Below are positions 57,990 through 64,000 of a stretch of 64,000 nt of DNA, one piece after another. Positions within the stretch are counted from its first letter, which is position 1; each line of letters opens with the position of its first letter. The position numbers and the translations under genes are program-made. The notes under the pieces are model-generated. The model was not told the DNA's origin and searched no databases. It saw only the letters and a list, made by a program, of their open reading frames with translations. Source of the stretch: Takakia lepidozioides (lineage: Eukaryota > Streptophyta > Takakiopsida > Takakiales > Takakiaceae); NCBI GenBank assembly GCA_030704615.1, contig CM060731.1, forward strand, positions 64,150,756-64,214,755. Reading direction: 5' to 3'.

Positions 57990-60500
57990 CGTGAAGCTAA
58001 CCTGACCGAGAGAGGGAGAGCCAGAGAGGGAGCTAGAGAGGGAGAGAGTCATGAAGCGCTTGGAGAATAAGTAGCGAGAGAATAGTGCACTCCCATTTAA
58101 TTTCAAGATCTGGCCATGAGTAAGCATTTTCCGATACTGGCTCGAGTTCCCCCAATGGTGACCACAAAGATCGGAAGCAATGATCGAACGCATTTGTAGC
58201 CATTCGCACGTCGACCAGCTTTAAAGTTCCAGTTCCTAGAGGTATGCCTCTATTATCCGTGATTCAATTTGTATGTCTTTTGGTGGAGTTTCTGCTGCTT
58301 TGAAGCATGTTGCAGACTCCGTGAGAATAGTTAGTGAAAGTGTAGGATTCACAGAAATGGGGAAGAAGTGAGTGTCCAGTATAAAAGACAGCGGTAAAGA
58401 TGTGGCTCTCCGGGACGTTTTGGCTAAGTTCTCTCCTCCAAGCTCATGAGTCACCTGCATGTACGCACGGAGTACAACTTTAGCTACAATGATATCTTTT
58501 ATCAATGATTGGGGTTGAGCTCATGCTAGTATCGGAATATGCTTACTCCTGGCCAGATTTTGTCATTTGGTGTTCCAAGAAGTCTGCTATAGTACACAGC
58601 GCCACCACCACTCCACAGTTCTCCCGCAACTGCACTATTCTCTCGCACCTCTACCATAAAAGCGCTTTGTGACTTCCTCTCTCTCTCCCTCTCCTTTAGG
58701 CTTAACGATTCCTCTCATGCTCACGCCTTACCACGGGCAAATGATAAGCTTATACTTTCGTATGTGTATATGGATAATTTAAATATATACACATACATAT
58801 ACAATATATACATTACATACAAAAACAAATTAAAATTTATAGATTACAATGCAATTGAATTGCCAATTCGCAATTCAATTGAATAGCAAATTAGGGTTGT
58901 TTTCAAGCTAGTTTTTGCAGTTCAATTGAATTGTAAGGGCAATTCAATTCAATTGTGCACTTTTAGGAAGGTGATCAAGTGAATTGCGATGGGATTGCGA
59001 TGCATTTCACATCAAGGGCTTTTGGATTCCGTAGGCCGTGCACTACATACTCTACATGCAAAGTATTGTACACACTAACTTTGCAGATGCTATGTCCAAG
59101 CTACCATAGTTGTACGCTGAAAACCATTGAAAGAACATTGAGTTAGAAGCAAACACATGCACACTCTCCTAGCGAGCATTGTAAGAAAGTGAAACTCTGA
59201 TCTAGGATTGGCATGAATTATTGGTGTTTGTTCATGACACTCTGCAAGTTGATGTCCAACACCCTTTCACAACTTGAGATTGTTGCAGCCATGGTCTTTC
59301 GTTAGGAAGGTAGACACCATCTTATGAGCATCCTTTTGTCCATATTCCTCCCAAGAGTTCAAACCCTTTGGTATCCACTTGGTTGATTAGGCAATCGGTT
59401 GACCCGGCAAATTCCCCACTATAGTTGGGTTCATTATATGTGGTGCCACTAGCACAGCCCGGGCAGGCATTGTATGAATTTGGCTAGTGTAGTCGAATGG
59501 CATTGAGCATCATGCATACTATTATATCACCAAAAGTTTAAGACTAAGCAGCGAACAATATTTGAACCCAAATTGTAATATATTGATATTAACCATACGA
59601 ATTAACTGCATCTATACATCGTTCTTGCAATTCAACGGCTTTCTTGAGTGGCTCTATTACTAAGGACATAGCCACCTAGGGTGGATAAGCTTGGTTTGCT
59701 AGCCCTCGCTTGCCTAAAGCAAAAGGATCATGCCCTAAAGCAAGCCAAAAACACTCATGTTTTAGGTCAAGGAGAGCAAGCAAGTTAGGTTGCCTTTCCT
59801 AGTGCGGCCTAGCCCTAATCAAATGCATTTGTCTCCATTTAGCAATTGCAATTTCAGTGGAAATCACAACAAAATTGGAAACTTAGTGCAATTCGTCTGT
59901 GAAAACAAATGCACCCCAACATTTACCTGCACATAATAAAGAATTTAGTGTGACCTCTCTCATTCTATCAGCCCGCATTCCATTTGGCATTGCTACCCCT
60001 TAAGCGGTGGGGACCCTTCTAGAAGGGTGGGACACATGTCAGACCCTAATGATACTACTCCCACCACTTGACACGTGTACCCTAACCACTCAAATTGGCC
60101 GGAACCATCGCCTATTTAATAGGTGTCACGTTCTTGCATTTTTTTTTTTTACCCCCTTTACATGCCAATTATTAATTCAAATCCCTATGTAGCTTGCTAT
60201 AGAAGCCCCATGTTGCAAAAGATGTGAAGCAACTTGGGGACTTGAGCTCTTTCTTGATTAGCCAACCTGTCCTACCATTTCCAGATCCAATTGCAACAGC
60301 AGCAAAACTTTGCATCGTCATCTACTAAATATTGACAAGGGTGATGCTGAAGTAAGCAACCAGCCCATGAATATCATTTAAGCTGATTCAACCCTCAGTT
60401 GACAATCACATCAAGGGTCCCAACGCAACAAAAGGAGGGCAACACTATGTTGGGGCCTATGGGATGAGTGGTGAGAGTACAATCACAAGAAGGTCAGCCT
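57990..60500. other. Unassigned AT-rich stretch
   Basis: No gene recognised. At 58840-58950 the words CAATTGAATT and AATTCAATTG alternate on both strands. A GAGAGGGAGAG tract lies at 58010-58050 and a CTCTCTCTCC tract at 58678-58700. CAAAAGC/GCTTG-type words near 59700-59800 are not a defined repeat. Confidence 0.35.
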
Positions 60501-60534
60501 GAAACCATTTCTTGAAGATAGCAAGAGAGGAAAA

Positions 60535-61379
60535 ATGTGGTATGCCGAGCCTCTAACCAATGCAACCATTATCCTCAACAATCACTCATATGAAATTGTC
60601 GCGGGTACTTTTCGACACAAAGATTGTTTGAGAGCATCATTGTTTGAAGTTTCTTTCCCAAATATAAGGTGTTTTGCTTACTCTTCAATTCCAGTAGAAA
60701 GTGATTTTAGAATTATGAGGGTTTATAGAGAGAGAGAGGTGTTGCCGATTCAAGAGGAGAGAGAAGCACAGGAAAAATAAGAAGATTGGATTATCTAGGA
60801 AATACAGAGATTGTCAATCAAGTGATCAAGAACAAGAAAGAGCTGAAAAAGTTGAGGCTGAAGTTGTGGGAGACTAGAACCAAAGTAGCAAGCCTTTATA
60901 TACGTTGTAGGAGTTTGAGGGAGGCTACTGCACAGGCTGTTGAAAGGGGAGACATTCAGAAATTCCGTCGAGACATTATGGATGCACATTGCATATAGGT
61001 TGGGAAAGTTTGGGGGGAAGAGAGTTTGTGGGATTTTCTTGTTGATATCGGCAAAAATATTGGAAGAACTGGATTAAAAAGGAAGAGGTACAACAATAGC
61101 ACAAAGATCATGTTTGAAACGGTGAAGCTTTGGGGTGGTCCAAGATTGCCTCATTTTTTAGCATCCAATTTGGGTGGTCCAGCAACTGATACAACAAAAC
61201 GTTCGTTGAGGAAAACGATGAATTATAGAGTGGGTGAAATGGCTGATGTGTTTTTACATGCTGCTGGAATATATCAACATGTGATGGAAAATATAAACAT
61301 TCCATTTGGAAGTGTCCATGTGACGGTGGCTGAAGATGAAACGGTGGTGTCCCACAAATACCTCATTTTTTCCCATTGA
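60535..61379 (+). pseudogene. Transposon-type protein of unnamed family, broken
   Basis: Three adjoining segments appear to be one former protein. The first (60535-60780) ends in a charged helix. The second (60786-60998) has a coiled coil (NKKELKKLRLKLWETRTKV). An in-frame TAG near 60998 separates it from the third (to 61379), which has WDFLVDIGKNIGRTGLKRKR, ETVKLWGGPRLPHFLASNL and VTVAEDETVVSHK. The last motif resembles an Asp/Glu-bearing strand seen in widespread but poorly classified transposon proteins. The frame change between segments one and two and the TAG make it a pseudogene. Family assignment is tentative. Confidence 0.4.
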
Positions 61380-62205
61380 CATCTCATGAACTCATGATTA
61401 AACCAAATTGCATGTGAGTTGTACAACTAAAACTATTCGAGGTAGACGAGTGCATGCAAAGGATTTGCTATCAACACTCTAGCATAGTGAGCAACCACAT
61501 TAATGCATCTATAATTGTGCTAAAGGCTGCTTCACCCTCTCCTATTAGAACTACAAAATCTGTCACACAAACATGCTTCTCTTGTACCCCACAAAATCCT
61601 AAGAGAATATCATCCATAGTAATCCATCACATTTCCCATCTTACGGATTCTAACATTTGCATCAACTTGTTCTGATTTATATTTTTCTATTATTGTACGA
61701 ATTAGTTAAATAAGAAGTACAATAACTTGCTGCAACATAAGGATTGAGAATATATTGTGCATCAGTATTAGCTTGCCACAATGGGCCAGCGTGGATACCA
61801 AATGCATTAGTACGGATATCTTTACATGCTATTTTTAAAAATAAAGTAGGTTTTTGCAATCTAATACGCAACGTACATATATATGTTTTTTTTAATCAAT
61901 ATGTAATAATGAAAGAAAGTCATCAAATGAAATATCTATACCCATATCCATTTTATTTCAGTAAATATTTGAGTTGATATCAATGTATAATGTTTTAAAT
62001 CCTTTCTAATTCTTCAGTGAAAGGTTCCAAAATAGTAGTACAAATCATGGGGGCAATGGATAGTGAAAACGACATATAGCTTGATTTTTTTTTCTGCATG
62101 TCCGTTTGTGTCGATGGATTTGAGCTTCACGAAGACTAGGTGGAAGAACATTACTATCATATGTTATATATTTATCCACAAAATCTTCAATTATCTTATT
62201 TTGGT

Positions 62206-63480
62206 CTATTCCATAAATGGGTGCAACATTCCATGGTCATGTTCACTACCTCTACTTTGAAATTCCGTCACATAGAAAAAATCACGTAGGGGTCCAAAAA
62301 TGGTATGATGTTTTTTACATAGATGTCTAAAAGCACCCATTCGATGATCATAATATCGAGCACATGTAACGGGGTCGGATCGGACTAACTCGGCAATGTG
62401 TTTAGTTTCTAAGTTTTGTATATTATCCGGAATTTCTAATTTTTCATAGTTGAGAGAATGAAGGGTTTCTAATAGTGGTGTCCATTTACTTTTAGCACTT
62501 GTGAATGTGACAAAAAAAGTAGGGGGTCCTAACTGTCGAATCAGTGCAAAAGCTTCTTTTCGAAGACGAGCCAAGTAATCGGGCGATGGTCGTAATCGTT
62601 CTAGATCTCTATAGCCTAGATCTGAGCAAAATAGCTTATCCAAATTTGGTTTTTCAAGGAGATCACCTGCCTTTAATTGTCTACCATGAAGTTTATCTTT
62701 ACGAATACGAATCCAAGAAGATGAAGTAACACCATGAATTAATACTTTTATAGCTTTAAAAAAAAGATTTGGAATATGTCGTGCAAAATCATGGTCTTTA
62801 TGCAATAGTTCCCACTGTGCAACATCTTGATAAGATAAAGCCGAACAATTTGATCGAGGATGTCCAAAAAACAAGCTAGGAAAATTTAATTCTTCGCTAT
62901 GAATATCTTGAAATAGACCTAATGGTTTGAAATCTTGACTAGGAGCTACCGTCAAAAGATCATCTTGAAATACTTGGATTTGTTCCGAAGTGAGAATATT
63001 TTCCACCACAGTATCACTAGTAATATTTTCGGTAACTTCCTCAGAACTATCTTCATTAAGACAATGTTTTTGATTATTTTGTTCTGTTTGACGAAACATT
63101 GCAAATAAACCAGACCATTCTGGACAAATAGTAACATGAGCTTCCATATATAATGGAGTAGTTAGGAGATCATGTAAAGCTAACATGATAAAATTTGGAC
63201 GTGCAGTTCCTGATAAATATGGATTTTTATATTCTAATCGACGTTTCAAAAGTAATCCAATTGTAGCATCATCATGTGGCATGCGAGGTAGAACCGCCTG
63301 TGTATCATTAATATTTGATGGAACATTAATTATGCTACCACGAATACCATATTGAGCATAACCTTGCAATTGATATATCTGTGCAAAAGCCATACGTGGT
63401 GCAATTAATCTTTCTTCTAGTGCATTTAGTTTTTGAACATTATATATAGGATTATTTAGATGAATATTGTTAGGTACTAT
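62206..63480 (-). pseudogene. Helitron Rep-type protein, N-terminal half
   Basis: The minus-strand frame opens (without ATG) with NALEERLIAPRMAFAQIYQL, VLPRMPHDDATIGLLLKRRL and RPNFIMLALHDLL, the pattern of the DUF6570 region before Helitron Rep domains. It then has the Helitron-like N domain: QLGPPTFFVTFTSAKSKWTP, DPVTCARYYDHRMGAF and FYVTEFQSRGSEHDHGML, where the His-x-His pair is the HUH metal site for rolling-circle nicking. It stops at 62206. The Pif1-type helicase that should follow is absent from 61.4-62.2 kb, so the gene is truncated. The upstream part lies in another frame (63989-63477). Confidence 0.85.
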
Positions 63481-63989
63481 ATATTTAGGAGATTTTTTTT
63501 ATGAAGCATCAATTTACAACTTTGACATAGAAATAATTCTTGATTTTGTACTTTTGTCATATTAATAGAAATATACTCCTCTAATTTAGTCAACAAGCCT
63601 TTCGTGAGTTTAACAATTTGTTTTTTAAAAGATAACCGATGACAACACATACATGGATGCACAGGCGTATCTAACAATTTTTCTCTATATTGAGTATGAT
63701 GAGTACTAGATTTGGATTTGGGTTTGGATTTGGATTTGGATTTGGATTTTTCTGCTTTTTGTAGGGTTTGTTCTTGACTCACATTATTATTGGGACTTAC
63801 ATTTACCATGGATATATCTATAGAATTTTTTGTAGTTGTTTTCGCAATAAACTTCTTTTTATTGTTAATATATCGTAAATGTGAATAAATTTGAGAAAAT
63901 ATAAGTTGTAAAGCTGCATAATGTTGTTTAAACATATTAGCTATATCTTTTAAAGTTAATGATGGAAACTCAACCATTAAATTGAACAT
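63477..63989 (-). pseudogene. Helitron protein upstream part (DUF6570 start)
   Basis: The frame shows a Lys/Ser repeat (KSKSKSKSKPKSKS), then CMCCHRLSFKKQIVKL and LFLCQSCKLMLHKKN, a two-pair Cys motif that opens DUF6570. The next domain continues in the -1 frame after a run of eight A at 63491-63498, so the two pieces are one protein interrupted by a one-base shift. The real start may lie past the right edge of the window. Confidence 0.75.
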
Positions 63990-64000
63990 ATATTCATCAT

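Overview
The window reads as repeat-rich plant nuclear DNA. Evidence: plant-type leucine-rich repeats with a Cys-Asn-Trp-Thr-Gly-Val N-cap, GT-AG introns, a plant-like cytochrome b5 first exon, and remains of MULE, hAT, Ty1/copia, Ty3/gypsy and Helitron transposons. There are no operons, ribosome-binding sites or CRISPR arrays, and I recognised no tRNA or rRNA gene. The mix, including a gypsy-type element that carries a cytosine-5 DNA methyltransferase, would suit a charophyte alga (Chara-like) or another non-seed streptophyte. The species is inference only.

Layout. 0-2.8 kb: broken MULE transposase with an inverted SWIM fragment. 2.9-4.1 kb: GGGTTACA minisatellite. 4.26-4.96 kb: gypsy gag fragment and copia-type LTR fragment. 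4.96-12.67 kb: first copy of a large direct duplication holding a decayed LRR gene, a cytochrome b5 first exon, an array of about 20 DNA hairpins, and a 784-bp hAT-type MITE missing from the other copy. 12.68-15.9 kb (minus): gypsy-type element with gag, protease and DNA methyltransferase, cut off at the duplication edge. 16.4-19.2 kb: CACAGCC tandem array, long non-coding leader and an LTR. 20.3-22.05 kb: truncated copia element. 22.22-29.30 kb: second duplication copy, with an open three-exon LRR gene. 29.3-32.5 kb: decayed hAT transposase. 33.6-35.4 kb: low-complexity DNA, telomere-like motifs and another CACAGCC array. 35.5-42.7 kb: nearly full-length but frameshifted Ty3/gypsy element. 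42.8-46.1 kb: third CACAGCC array and a G-rich GGGGAGC satellite. 46.4-52.3 kb: mostly unassigned, with a possible intron-rich host gene on the minus strand. 53.4-56.5 kb: two strong fold-back hairpins and a gypsy integrase fragment. 57-61.4 kb: unassigned DNA and a transposon-type ORF. 61.4-64 kb: AT-rich DNA with the N-terminal half of a Helitron replication protein, running off the right edge.

Function. Most coding capacity is transposon protein with one-base indels and stops. The only multi-exon gene that reads open throughout is the LRR gene at 22.7-25.2 kb. The most unusual content is the methyltransferase inside the retroelement ORF, the duplicated hairpin array, and the paired full/empty hAT MITE site.
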